A stretch of DNA of 64,000 nucleotides from Chlorocebus sabaeus (taxonomy: Eukaryota; Chordata; Mammalia; Primates; Cercopithecidae). Position numbers and translations under genes: made by a program. A model generated the notes under the pieces. That model was given only the letters and a program-made list of their open reading frames with translations, had not been told where the DNA came from and did not search any database. Where the stretch lies: assembly GCF_047675955.1 (NCBI RefSeq), contig NC_132904.1, positions 435,501 through 499,500 of the forward strand. The letters are read 5' to 3'. This document shows, one piece after another, positions 11,701-20,573 of this stretch (the stretch's first letter is position 1; each line of letters starts with the position of its first letter).

Positions 11701-14700
11701 TCCATCAAAAGCCCGAAGGCCCAGACGGTTCAGGCTGTGCGCTGCGTCACCTCCTACACAGTGGAGAGCATCTTTGGGACAGAGCCTGAGCCCCCTCTTG
11801 GACCGTCCTCCACTGTGTCCCAGCTCCGGGGTGCAGTGGCTGCCGAGGGGGCCTCTGACACGGAGCGAGAGGAGCCTGCGGAGAGCCAGGGCCTGGCTGC
11901 CAGGGTGCGGAGGCCATCCCCGCCGGAGCCCTGGGACGAGGAGGATGGAGCATCTTGCAGCACCTTCTTTGGCTCTGAGGAGCGGACAGTGACCTGTGTG
12001 ACTGTCGTGCAGCCAGAAGCTCCACCCAGCCCAGACATGCCGCAGGCGGCCACCCACAGAGTGGTGGAGCTCAGGCCCCCTTCCCGGTCCCGCTCCACAT
12101 CCAGCTCCCGCAGCAGGAAGAAGGCCAAGAGGAGGAGGGTGGCCAGGGAGCACCGACGGACGCGCTCTGGGACGCGCTCTGAATCCAGGGACAGGAGCTC
12201 GAAGTCAGCGTCACCATCAGTGGGTGAGGAGCGCTCCAGGAGGCAGCGGTCCAAGGCCAAGAGCCGGCGGTCCTCCAGCGACCGCTCCAGCAGCCGAGAA
12301 CGAGCTAAGAGGAAGAAAGCCAAGGACAGGAGCAGGGAGCATAGGCGGGGCCCCTGGGGCCACAGCCGGAGGACGTCCCGGTCACGCTCGGGGAGCCCCG
12401 GCAGTTCTTCCTACGAGCCCTATGAGAGCAGGAAGAAGAAGAAAAGGAGATCGCCGCCCAGGCCTCGGGGAAGGGAGTGCTCCCCCACCAGCAGCCTGGA
12501 GAGGCTCCACAGGCACAAGCACCAGCGGGAACGCAGCCACGAAAGGCCAGACAGGAAGGAGAGCGTGGCATGGCCCCGAGACCGGAGGAAGCGGAGGTCC
12601 CGGTCCCCAAGCTCGGAGCGCAAGGCGCGGGAGCACAGGCGGCCACGGTCCCGTGAGAAGCGGCCGAGGCCCCGGTCCCATTCACCAGAGAGGAAGGGGC
12701 CTGTGAGGGAGGCTTCCCCAGCACCCCTTGCACAGGGGGAGCCAGGGCGGGAAGACCTCCCCACCAGGTCACCAGCCTTGGGGGAAGCACATGTCTCAGT
12801 GGAGGTGGCTACGGCAGACAAGGCCCCCCTGCAGGCGCCCCCTGTCCTGGAGGTGGCAGCCGAGTGTGAGCCCGACGACCTGGACCTGGATTATGGCGAC
12901 TCCGTGGAGGCCGGGCACGTCTTCGACGATTTCTCAAGTGAAGCTGTTTTCATCCAGCTCGATGACATGAGCTCGCCACCTTCTCCCGAAAGCACAGACT
13001 CCTCCCCAGAGCGAGACTTCCCACCAGAGCCCGCGTTGCCCCCAGCCAGCCTGGCCGTGGCCGCCATCCAGAGGGAGGTGTCGCTGATGCACGATGAAGA
13101 CCCTTCACAGCCCCCACCCCTGCCAGAGGACCCCCAGGAGCCACATTTGCTCAGGCCGGATGCGGCTGAGAAGGCTCAGGCGCCCAGTGCCCTGGATGTG
13201 GCGCCTGTGGGGAAGGAAGACGGCCCCTCCGTGAGCGGGAGGGCACACGAGGCAGCCCGGCCTGAGGAGGTGGTTTTGCAGACCCCCCTGCTGCGGTCCA
13301 GAGCCCTGGTGAAGCGGGTCACCTGGAACCTGCAGGAGTCGGAGAGCAGCGCCCCTGCCGAGGACAGAGCCCCCCGTGAGTAGGGCCCCGGCCCCTGCTG
13401 AGGACAGAGCCCCTAGTGAATCCAACCCATGTTGAGAACAGGAACCCTGAGTGAGTAGGGTCCCGGGCACCACAGGGAGCTTCTGGAGCCAGGGAAGACT
13501 GGGATAGTGGGCATGGGGGTCTCCTGCAGGTGGGCAGAGCAGGTCATGGTGGGGGATCAGTGTCTAGGAGCTGGCACACCTCACAACCTTCCCTTGCTGC
13601 TGGGGGTGGATCTGAGGGCTGCTCTGTGGTCCTTGCTCCTGGCGCTTTTCTGGATTTTTCCAGCCATGAAACAGCATTCTGGGCAGGGGCGGGCACAGAG
13701 CACCCACCCCCCTGTCTGTCGGGCCCCCAGGGGCACTATTTCACAGGCCACAGAAGCCCCGAGAAGGAGCCTGGGATGTGGAGGACGTGGCCCCCACAGG
13801 GGTCAGGCAGGCGTTCTCCGAGCTGCCCCTTCCCAGTCATGTGCTTCCGGAGCCTGGGTTCCCAGACACAGACCCCTCTCAGGTGGGTGCCTGGGCTGGT
13901 GGGCTGTGGGCGGTGGCCTGGCACCCGTGCCACCCGTGCCACACACGCCACATGAGGCTGGGGCTGAGGCCTCACGGCTCCTGGGCAGAGCTGCCAGCCG
14001 TCAGCCGTAAGGCCCGGTGCTCAGCGGGAGTGTCCTTCCCAGGTTTACAGCCCCGGCCTGCCACCTGCCCCAGCCCAGCCCTCAAGCATCCCACCCTGCG
14101 CGCTGGTCAGCCAGCCCACGGTCCAGTTCATCCTGCAGGGGAGCCTGCCGCTAGTGGGCTGTGGGACAGCACAGACCCTGGCCCCAGTGCCCACTGCCCT
14201 GACCCCAGCCTCAGAGCCAGCCAGTCAAGCCACTGCAGCCAGCAACTCAGAGGAGAAGACCCCGGCTCCCAGGCTGGCTGCAGAGAAAACCAAGAAGGAG
14301 GAGGTGAGTCCTGCCTCCTCCCACTTTCCCCGCGTTCCTGTCTTATTTTGAAACTAAAGTTGTCGGGGCTGAATTTAGGGGTGGAAGCCAGTCCCTGTGC
14401 CTCCGGAACTGGAAGGGTGTCCAGAACCGCAGTGCCTCTGGCCAGAGGGACTCCAGGCCCTCTGCCTGGCCACGTCACACATTTGTCCCCCTCTAGTACA
14501 TGAAGAAGCTGCACATGCAGGAGCGTGCTGTGGAGGAGGTGAAACTGGCCATCAAGCCCTTCTACCAGAAGAGGGAGGTGACCAAGGAGGAGTACAAGGA
14601 CATCCTGCGCAAGGCCGTGCAGAAGGTGGGCTGTGCGCGAGCCTGTGTGTGGGGCTCGGGGTCACGGGCAGCCCGTCGCTGCTGTCTCGTCAACACGGAC

Positions 14701-15334
14701 TTTGGGGTGACCACGAATGCAGGTCCGAGGTCAGCCAGCCAGGTCAGGTGGCTGTGGTGCCACATCTTGCAGGCCTGGGGTCAGGCGGGTTCGCCTGTGG
14801 CTGCCCCGGCAGATGGTTAGGAAGAAGGGTGCCTCAGTGCCTGCGAGGCCCGTGCAGATGTGTTTTGCGATATATAAAATTACCCAGCCCACGCCCAGCG
14901 TATAGGTGGGAGAACAAGACCCCCAGAGTGAGCAGGCGCCTGGTGACGTCTCAGCCCCTGCTCCCCCCGATACCGTGGGACCCTCGGTGGCCCTGTGAGC
15001 GGCATAGCGAGCAGGACGGGGGTCTCCCATGCCAGGAGGGCAGGTGGGGCAGCCCCTGCCGCTGTCTGCGTGCCGCACCCAGGGCCTGCTTCTGAGCAGG
15101 GCAGGCGAGGGACCCCAGCTTCGGCCCTGGGCTCCAGCCTGGAACATCTGGATGGGAAAGGGCGTTTGGTGATTGCTCCTCTTTCTCCAGATCTGCCACA
15201 GCAAGAGTGGGGAGATCAACCCCGTGAAGGTGGCCAACCTGGTGAAGGCGTACGTGGATAAGTACAGGCACATGCGCAGGCACAAGAAGCCAGAGGCCGG
15301 CGAGGAGCCGCCCACCCAGGGGGCCGAGGGCTGA
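47..15334 (+). CDS. PHRF1: PHRF1, PHD and RING finger protein 1, 3' part (12 coding exons)
   Basis: PHRF1 is a nuclear protein with RING and PHD fingers, an SR-rich centre and a C-terminal SRI domain that binds the phosphorylated RNA polymerase II CTD. It is reported as an E3 ligase acting on TGIF. Coding exons seen: 47-144, 462-637, 1673-1802, 4155-4282, 8295-8476, 8781-8900, 9762-9916, 10721-13375, 13731-13882, 14043-14303, 14497-14625, 15191-15334 (stop TGA). All have AG/GT borders and keep one frame, giving about 1442 residues. Human PHRF1 is about 1649, so roughly 200 N-terminal residues including the RING lie before the window. The first exon ends the PHD finger (YHMECL, then WFCPEC zinc ligands). 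No frameshift or stop is seen. Identity rests on recognising the protein. Confidence 0.97.
2591..2877 (-). repeat. Alu (full length, antisense)
   Basis: Poly-T start, then TGAGAGTCTCACTGTGG and the usual Alu body ending in GTGCCCGGCC. Both monomers and the A-rich linker are present. Confidence 0.9.
2993..3235. repeat. Head-to-head chimeric Alu
   Basis: Starts as an antisense Alu (GAGACAGGATCTC to CCTGAGTAG, about 2993-3113), then switches at about 3114 to sense-strand Alu (CCTGTAATCCCAGCAC onwards) ending in an A-rich tail near 3235. The sense part also has an internal deletion between GAGTTTGAGA and TGGCGCCACTGC. Confidence 0.8.
3275..3567 (+). repeat. Alu (full length, sense)
   Basis: GGCCGGGCGCAGTGGCTC start, two monomers, GTCTCC plus poly-A end. 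GAGGTCAGAAGATTGAGACAAT suggests a Y-type element. Confidence 0.9.
3568..4029 (+). repeat. Two further sense Alus: right-monomer fragment (3568-3738) and full Alu (3741-4029)
   Basis: 3568-3738 starts mid-element at TACAAAAATTAGCCGGGCG and ends in A-rich sequence. 3741-4029 starts TGGGCAGGGGCAGTGGCTC and ends in a 20-odd base A tail that runs almost to the PHRF1 exon at 4155. Together with 3275-3567 this is a sense-oriented tandem of three Alu units. Confidence 0.85.
4918..5537 (+). repeat. Tandem sense Alus (4918-5217 and AluYR-like 5222-5537)
   Basis: The first is an older Alu. The second starts GGCCGGGCGCGGTGGCTCAA and carries GAGACGGGCGG, ACTAGCCGGGCGAGG and GATCCGGCCACTG. I associate these changes with the Old World monkey AluYR group. 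Their presence is the main reason for the species inference. Confidence 0.85.
5572..6197 (-). repeat. Alu inserted into an Alu (both antisense)
   Basis: The outer antisense Alu runs 5572-5763 and resumes at 6064-6197. An inner full-length antisense AluY occupies 5764-6063 after a run of about 30 T. The target-site duplication AATTTTTGTGTTTTT is visible on both sides (ends of the outer halves), which proves nested insertion into the T-rich linker of the outer Alu. Confidence 0.9.
6198..6745 (-). repeat. Two antisense Alus, older (6198-6436, 6437-6745)
   Basis: Both start with T-rich runs and carry diverged Alu bodies (GAGACTGTATCACTCTG; GGAGACAGAGTCTGG). The first lacks its terminal part and ends at CAGCCTCAAAAAGTG. 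Divergence suggests AluJ or early AluS age. Confidence 0.8.
6845..7141 (-). repeat. Alu (antisense)
   Basis: T-rich start, GAGACGGAGTTTCACTCTTG, two monomers, ends CCATGTCTGGCC. Confidence 0.9.
7653..7969 (-). repeat. Alu (antisense)
   Basis: T-rich start, GAGACGGAGTCTCGCTCTG, ends CCGCGCCCGGCC. Small internal deletion after TAGTAGAGATGG. Confidence 0.9.
9399..9622. repeat. 56-bp minisatellite, four copies, in a PHRF1 intron
   Basis: The unit begins GAGCTCCCTCCCTCCCT and continues GGGAGGCCCTGGTGGGCACC then TCTTAGAACAGCAGC. It starts at 9399, 9455, 9511 and 9567, giving an exact 56-base period. Copies differ at only a few bases (CTCTGGG or CTTTGGG; ACAG or ATAG). The array ends 140 bases before the exon at 9762. 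Confidence 0.95.
10153..10462 (+). repeat. Young AluYR-like insertion (sense)
   Basis: GGCCGGGCACGGTGGCTCAA start, GAGACGGGCGG, poly-A of over 20. The target-site duplication AAGAACATGTCCT flanks both ends, and the body is little diverged, so this is a recent insertion in a PHRF1 intron. Confidence 0.9.
10721..13375 (+). CDS. PHRF1: PHRF1 giant exon with SR-rich region
   Basis: One 2655-base exon holds over half of the visible protein. Nucleotides about 12070-12690 encode an arginine/serine and lysine-rich stretch (repeated SRSRS, RKKAKRRR and SRE-type motifs), typical of SR-related CTD-associated factors that meet the splicing machinery. About 12870-13010 encodes an acidic, aspartate-rich part (DDLDLDYGDS, then FDDFSS) followed by SP-rich sequence with many proline-directed phosphorylation sites. 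The exon starts after TTTTTTAG and ends at CCCCC|GTGAGT. Unspliced reading would hit a stop eight bases past the donor. The exon is GC-rich with many CpGs although it is internal. Confidence 0.95.
14497..15334 (+). CDS. PHRF1: PHRF1 C-terminal exons: SRI (Set2-Rpb1 interacting) domain
   Basis: Exons 14497-14625 and 15191-15334 encode the C-terminal helical domain: it begins YMKKLHMQERAVEEVK, continues IKPFYQKREVTKEEYKDILR across the junction, and ends in a basic VDKYRHMRRHKK helix. This is the SRI fold, known in SETD2 and PHRF1 to bind the Ser2/Ser5-phosphorylated CTD of RNA polymerase II. The tail EPPTQGAEG precedes TGA at 15332-15334. Domain assignment is by recognition of the family. Confidence 0.9.
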
Positions 15335-15564
15335 GGCCAGGCAGTCACGGGCCTTGCCCGGGGAGCTGTTGGGAGTGGTGGGAAACGGGGGCACCAGCAT
15401 GCCCACCATCAGGTTCCTGCGCTGACACCTGGTCTGTGCGCCTGTCTTGCTCACAGTTGAAAACTGGACACTTTTGTATGTATATTATAGATACACTGTT
15501 TCCATTCTAATTTATCAAAAATGGATTATCTTTAGAAACCTCTTGATTGATTTAATACTTGGAA

Positions 15565-15570
15565 GATAAA
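15565..15570 (+). promoter_or_regulatory. PHRF1: Probable PHRF1 polyadenylation signal (GATAAA variant)
   Basis: No AATAAA or ATTAAA lies in the short 3' UTR. AAGATAAAG at 15563-15571 contains the weak variant GATAAA and is followed by GU-rich sequence (GTTTGGTGG). Confidence 0.5.
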
Positions 15571-15642
15571 GCGTTTGGTGGCCAGGAGGGGCTCCTGGTA
15601 GGGTGGCGTGTCCTTGATAAATCTCTGGTGGTCTCCCGCCAG

Positions 15643-15750
15643 CAGCTGCTGTGTACCTCTGCCTCTGAATTAGGAATCTCTTTACTTTCTCTTTTCGCAG
15701 CTGCTGTGTACTTCTACCTGTGAATTAGGAATCTTTACTTTCTCTTTTCC
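15643..15750. repeat. 55-bp tandem duplication downstream of PHRF1
   Basis: CAGCTGCTGTGTAC begins at 15643 and again at 15698. Both copies continue with GAATTAGGAATCT and ACTTTCTCTTTTC. The copies differ by small indels. Confidence 0.9.
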
Positions 15751-16090
15751 AATTACGTTGTGCTCTTGTAAATAATTGCTCAAGTTTGCACTCAACACAG
15801 TTGCCTCTTGGAGGCAGGGTGCAGCAGTGGCAGCCCGAGGGCTGGTGACAGGTGTCAGGCGTGGGAAAATGTCGTCCCTGCCCTCGGCACAGCTGGTGGG
15901 AGTGGCTTTGGTGGCCACCTGCCTCTCAAGGGCCTTGTTCTTTGAATCAAGGCTTGGATGTAATGTGTGTGGTGAAGACAGAAGTGAGTTGGTGTGCAGG
16001 GAGGTCCCCTCCCTCCCTGGGCCTCACCCGTGTTCAGCCTGCACCCATTTCCCCGCCAGCCAAGACATCAGTGTGTGTTCTGGAGGTCTC

Positions 16091-16096
16091 TTTATT
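16091..16096 (-). promoter_or_regulatory. IRF7: IRF7 polyadenylation signal AATAAA
   Basis: TTTATT on the plus strand reads AATAAA on the IRF7 strand, 11 bases past the TAG stop. The 3' UTR is therefore very short. Confidence 0.85.
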
Positions 16097-16106
16097 AGAC
16101 TGGGCT

Positions 16107-18587
16107 CTAGACGGGCTGCTCCAGCTCCATGAGCAAGCACTCAATGTCATCATAGAGGCTGTTGGTGCTGGACAGACAGAGGCTGAGGCTGCTGCTATCC
16201 AGGGAAGACACACCCTCACGTTGCGTGCCCTCCAGGTGCACTCGGCACAGCCAGGGCTCCAGCTGCCAGGAGGGCATCGGGTGTGTGTCAGTGACCCAGC
16301 GTGTGGCCTCCCCTCCCCCTCCCCAGGCCCTGAGGCTCTGATCTCACCTTCACCAGGACCAGGCTCTTCTCCTTGGGCCTCCTGGCTGACAGGTCCTGCC
16401 CGAAGCCCAGGTAGATGGTATAGCATGGGGAGCCGCGGCGCTGCCGTGCCCGGAATTCCACCAGCTCTGTAGAAGGGGGCTCTGCTGAGTATCTGGCAGA
16501 CACGTGCTCCCAGGGGCCCCTGGAGACAGCCCCCCAGGCAGGAGCCTCACTGACCTCGGAAGAAGACTCTGAAGTCAAAGATGGGGGTGTCGCAGTTCCG
16601 AGGCAGCAGGCAGGCTGGGGTGGAGGGGCTGGCGGAGCCCGGGGGGCCACCCACCTCCCAGTACACCTTGCACTTGCCCATGCGCCGGGCCCACAGCTGT
16701 GGCCCCCGAAGCTCCAGCTGCAGCCCAGGGGCCACGTGCCGCAGCAGTTCCTCCGTGTAGCGCAGCTGCTTCTGGTCGGGGAGCTCAGCAGGGCTGGGGA
16801 ATGCTACCTGCTGGGGGTCTGTGGCCCGGACAGCTGGGTCTGGGGGGCCGTACAGGAACATGCAGCTCGGGTGCCCCACCACCTTCTGCAGCACTGTGCG
16901 GCCCTTGTACATGATGGTCACGTCCAGCGCCCCTGGGCTGGGCTCTGTGTGGAGACCAAGCTGTGAGCGGCGGAGGTGGGCAGGGACAGGCTGTCCCCTT
17001 CCCAGGACCCACTCACCTTGCACCGCAGTGCAGGCACTTGGGGAGGGTGCCAGGTATGGCTCTACCTGGTGCAGGGGCTCTGGGGCCGTGGCCTCGCCTG
17101 CATCGGGAAGGGAATCCTGTGCTGGTACCTCATCCCCAGCCCCTCCCTGTGCCCCAGGCCCCCCAGCCCCTACCCCTCTCACCTGTCATTAGTGCTGCAG
17201 GCTGGGACCCGGGGCTAGGGGTTGCTTCTACTGCCCATGTGCACAGCTCCCCAGCAGGGAGCCCTGGACCTGAGGAGGGGAGGTCAGTGGGAATGTGGTC
17301 CCTTCCTACTTCTCCAGCTCCCCAATCCCCAGCCCCCTTCTTAAGTGTCCGTCCAGGCGCACTGGCCCCTCCCATGCTTCCCCCCACACACACACCCCTC
17401 CACGGCACTGCCCACACCTCCAGCACAGGCCCCAGTCAGGGGAAGACCCTCTTGTCCCTCTCCAGGAGCCTGGGCTGGGACTGGGTCTGCCCCCCATGAC
17501 GCTGTCAGCAGATGGTCCGCCAGGCAGCTCTGTTGCACTGCCTGGAGCAGGAGGTCCCCCTTGTCACCAGCTGGGGCAGGGAGGGGGCCTGGGGCTTGGA
17601 GTCCAGCATCTCTGTGTGCCAGGAATGGCCCTGGGGGCCTGCCCTGTAAGGAAAAGTCAGGGTCAGCATAAGCAGCTCCGCGGCCTGGCAGGAGGAGAGG
17701 CAGGCAGAGAGAAGACTACCTGCGGTGCCCGGACAGCCGCGGGGGCCTCTGCCTCAGTCTGGTCCGTTCCTGGGCCTTCTGAGGGAGAATGGGGCAGGTG
17801 TTAGGCTCCGAGACCAGGGTGAGAGATGCAACAAGAGCCTGGCGTAACCCGCACCAGCTTCCTTGTGCTGCGGCCTAAGGAGGTGGGATTGCGGCTCCAA
17901 CTGTCCTGGGCCTGCTGGCAGCCTCTCCCAGAACGGCTGCTAAAAACCCAATTCTGATCCAGAGAATGTTCTTTCCCCAGGCAGGACGAATGCCAACGCG
18001 CTTGGCAGCCGGCGTCGCTCACCTCGCCAGCCCAGCTCCGGGCTCAGCGCGTACACCTTGTGCGGGTCGGCCGGGTCCCCCGAGTTATCTCGCAGCATCA
18101 CGAAGCGGCGCGTGCTGCGCAGTGCGCAGCGGAAGTTGGTTTTCCAGCTGGCGCGCTCCGCAGCCTCAGCCTCGGGGGGCGGCGGGTCACCTCCTCTGCT
18201 GCTAGGCGGCCACCTGCCGCGGGCCACGGCCCAGGCCTGAAGAGGGGGAGAGAACACGTGGGCTGGGCCCGCGGGGTCCTAGGCGAGTCCTCCCACCCGG
18301 GACGGGGCCGGGGTCCCACCTTGAAGATGCGCGCGTCAGCCTCGCTCAGGTCCTTGCGCGCGAAGTGCTTCCAGGGCACGCGGAAGCAGGTGCGGGCCTC
18401 GTCCAGCCACTGCAGCCCCTCATAGCAGCCGCTGCTGATCTCTCCAAGGAGCCACTCTCCGAACAGCACGCGTGGGGCCGCCCTGCGGGTGCCCGGCCGC
18501 GGAGAGTCAGGGCCGGCTGCAGGGCGCTCGGGGACGGGCATCTGGAGAAGGTGGGCCGGGCTCTTACCTCTCAGGAGCCAAGGCCAT
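16107..18587 (-). CDS. IRF7: IRF7, interferon regulatory factor 7 (complete)
   Basis: IRF7 is the virus-activated transcription factor that drives type I interferon genes. It moves to the nucleus after C-terminal serine phosphorylation. Coding exons in gene order: 18587-18568 (ATG, MALAPE), 18482-18320, 18236-18023, 17778-17720, 17643-17418, 17269-17183, 17097-17017, 16944-16555, 16466-16348, 16262-16107 (TAG). They total 1515 bases or 504 residues, close to human 503. The DNA-binding domain (about residues 8-130) has the tryptophans of the IRF fold (GEWLL, LQWLDE, VPWKHF, AWAVARGRW, SWKTNF). The IRF-association domain begins around TIMYKGRTVLQ. The serine cluster GVSSLDSSSLSL and the NSLYDDIEC tail are kept. 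The last residue is V where human has A. All exons are open. Confidence 0.97.
18483..18541 (-). CDS. IRF7: IRF7 alternative N-terminus (read-through of intron 1 into exon 2)
   Basis: An ATG at 18541-18539 opens MPVPERPAAGPDSPRPGTR in frame with exon 2 (RAAPRVLF). This matches my recollection of the N-terminus of the longer human isoform (IRF7 isoform D), which uses a start inside what is intron for the MALAPE form. Conservation of the open frame supports it as a real alternative start. Transcript data would be needed to show use. Confidence 0.7.
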
Positions 18588-18621
18588 TGCTCCCTCTGCA
18601 GGGGCAGTTGGGTGGCGGTCA

Positions 18622-18860
18622 GGTGTTACAACACGGGAGGTAAGGGCTCCTGTCACTGCAGACGCCAGGCCGCGGCCACAGGTCGTGTGGCCAGGTGTGA
18701 CAGGTGTCCACAGGTGTGGCCAGGTGTCACAGGTGGTGGGGGTCACAGGTGTGGACTGAGGGCTCGTAGCCACCGACGCTGCCTGGGTGTGGATCTCTTG
18801 GCAGAGGGGGCTACAGGTGTGACTGCAGGTATGGCTGGCGCGCACACGTGAAGTCACACG
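18622..18860. promoter_or_regulatory. Cluster of CAGGTG / AGGTGT motifs in IRF7 intron 1
   Basis: CAGGTG occurs at about 18622, 18692, 18701, 18711, 18721, 18729, 18745 and 18812, several inside AGGTGTGA, a T-box half-site. The spacing is about 9-10 bases in the middle, so it may also be a degenerate tandem repeat. Function is not shown. Confidence 0.5.
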
Positions 18861-18951
18861 TGTTGAACCAGTGTCCAGGCCTGCCGGGCCGGTGCAGGCC
18901 GGACCCTGCGGAGACGGGAAAGGTCACGTCGGGGGCGGGCCAGGCTTCCGA

Positions 18952-18963
18952 GAAAGCGAAACC
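18952..18963. promoter_or_regulatory. IRF7: ISRE / IRF-binding element of IRF7
   Basis: GAAAGCGAAACC fits the GAAANNGAAA core bound by ISGF3 and IRFs. It lies about 200 bases into the first (5' UTR) intron. Human IRF7 is known to be interferon-inducible through such an element, so this would give the positive feedback loop. Confidence 0.85.
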
Positions 18964-19156
18964 TAAACAGTGGCGCTTCCACCCTCCCGGATCCCATCTC
19001 CGCGGAACCCCGCCCCCGCCTCTGCCCCGGGCCCCGCCTCCGCCTCCCTCACCTCCCGACCCTCATCCATCAGGCTCCCCCAGCCCTTGGCTCTACCCCT
19101 CCCAGTGAGTCTCTCACTCCTGGAGCTGCACCGCGTGGGTCCGGGGTCCCGAGTAC

Positions 19157-19224
19157 CTGGGTGCCAGAGTCGCCGGGGCGGGAGGTTTCTCACCGCGGAG
19201 AAGCGGAGGGCCGGCGCTTTTATG
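19157..19224 (-). promoter_or_regulatory. IRF7: IRF7 TATA-like promoter and 5' UTR exon
   Basis: On the minus strand CATAAAAG lies at 19217-19224. Transcription should begin near 19190. The short untranslated exon then ends at CACCCAG|GTACTC (last base 19157). Its splice partner is the exon with the ATG at 18587. The start site is inferred, not seen. Confidence 0.7.
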
Positions 19225-19274
19225 GTGTCCGGGCCGGGGGCGGGGCCCAAAGAGCTGCAGGTGCAGCCAAGGAG

Positions 19275-19284
19275 GTCACGTGAC
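19275..19284. promoter_or_regulatory. Palindromic E-box GTCACGTGAC upstream of IRF7
   Basis: A perfect 10-base palindrome about 55 bases upstream of the TATA-like box. It fits the CACGTG class (USF, MYC/MAX) and the longer CLEAR motif bound by TFEB/TFE3. Binding is inference. Confidence 0.6.
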
Positions 19285-19584
19285 CAGGCGGGCGTTTCCG
19301 GGAAGGGCGCGTGCGGCCTGTTCCTGCTCTGGATGCGACCAGCGCAACCCTGCCCCGGGCAGCGCGGAGTAGGGAGTGGCGGCGAGGGGGCAGCGGTGGG
19401 CCCTGTCTGCCTGTGTGGCTCAGCCCTGCAGGGTCCAGCCGCTTCTCTGGGAAGTAGCCCCTACACGCCTGGGGCCGGGGCGCCGACAGTCATCGGAGGT
19501 GGGGGACACAGTGGGATAAGGCGGGGACCCCCCAAACGTAAGCGAAACCGGACCCCAGGCAAAACCAGGCCCTTCTTGTTGCGC

Positions 19585-19906
19585 TTTTTTTCTTTCTTTC
19601 TTTCTTTCTTTTTTTTTTTTTTTGAGACGGAGTCTCGCTCTGTCGCCCAGGCTGGAGTGCAGTGATGCGATCTCGGCTCACTGCAAGCTCCGCCTCCCGG
19701 GTTCACACCATTCTCTTGCCTCAGCTTCCCGAGTAGCTGGGATTACAGGCGTCCGGCCACCTCGCCCGGCTAACTTTTTGTATTTTTAGTAGAGACGGGG
19801 TTTCACCGTGTTAGCCAGGATGGTCTCTATCTCCTGACCCTTTGATCTGCCTGCCTCGGCTTCCCAAAGTGCTGGGATTACAGGCGTGAACCACCGCGCC
19901 CAGACC
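19585..19906 (-). repeat. Young Alu (antisense) with target-site duplication
   Basis: (TTTC)n and poly-T start, AluY body with CACCTCGCCCGGC, ends CGCGCCCAGACC. TSD CTTGTTGCGCTTTT is present on both sides. Confidence 0.9.
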
Positions 19907-19934
19907 TTGTTGCGCTTTTAGAAGTGGGTAATGG

Positions 19935-20223
19935 GGCCGGGCGCGGTGGCTCCTGCCTGTAATCCCAGCACTTTGGGAGGCCAAGGCCGGCCGATCACTT
20001 GAGGTCAGGAGTTCGAGACCAGCCTGGCAAACATGGTGAAACCCAGTCTCTACTAAAAATACAAAAATTAGCCGGGCGTGGTGCCGCAGGCCTGTAGTCC
20101 CAGGTACTTGGGAGGTTCAGGCGGGAGAATCACTTGAGCCCAGGAAGTCGAGGCTACAGTGAGCTGAGATGGAGCCACTCCACTCCAGCCCAGGGGACAG
20201 AGCATGACTGAGTCTCAAAAACA
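19935..20223 (+). repeat. Alu (sense) with target-site duplication
   Basis: GGCCGGGCGCGGTGGCTCC start, short A tail. TSD AAGTGGGTAATGGG is perfect on both sides. Confidence 0.9.
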
Positions 20224-20284
20224 GGAAGTGGGTAATGGGAGGTGGATGTGCCTCAAAAAAGGGGCAGCTGCACCATTTGGGTTC

Positions 20285-20573
20285 CTTTTTTTGAGATGGA
20301 GTTTCGCTTTTGTTGCCCAGGCTGGAGTGCAGTGGCACAATCTTGGCCCACCACAACCTCCACCTCCTGGGTTCAAGTGATTCTCCTGTCTCAGGCTCCT
20401 GAGTAGCTGTGATTACAGGCATGAGCCACCATGCCCGGCTAATTTTGTATTTTTAGTAGAGACGGGGTTTCTCTAAATTGGTCAAGCTAGTCTCGAACTC
20501 CTGACCTCAGGTGATCCGCCCGCCTTGGCCTCCCAAAGTGCTGGGATTACAGGCGGGAGCCACCCTGCCGGCC
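20285..20573 (-). repeat. Alu (antisense)
   Basis: T-rich start, GAGATGGAGTTTCGC, ends CACCCTGCCGGCC. A TSD around TTTGGGTTC is visible. Confidence 0.9.

Larger units (their letters stand above)
15335..16106. other. PHRF1 3' UTR and the PHRF1-IRF7 convergent gap
   Basis: 15335 to about 15590 is the PHRF1 3' UTR. 15643-15750 is a 55-bp tandem duplication. 15750-16075 is unique intergenic sequence. From about 16076 the IRF7 3' UTR is read from the other strand. No further gene is seen. Confidence 0.8.

Noticed and set aside
11378..12821. Overlapping frames on both strands inside the PHRF1 giant exon
   Set aside because: They are alternate-frame shadows of the SR-rich coding sequence.
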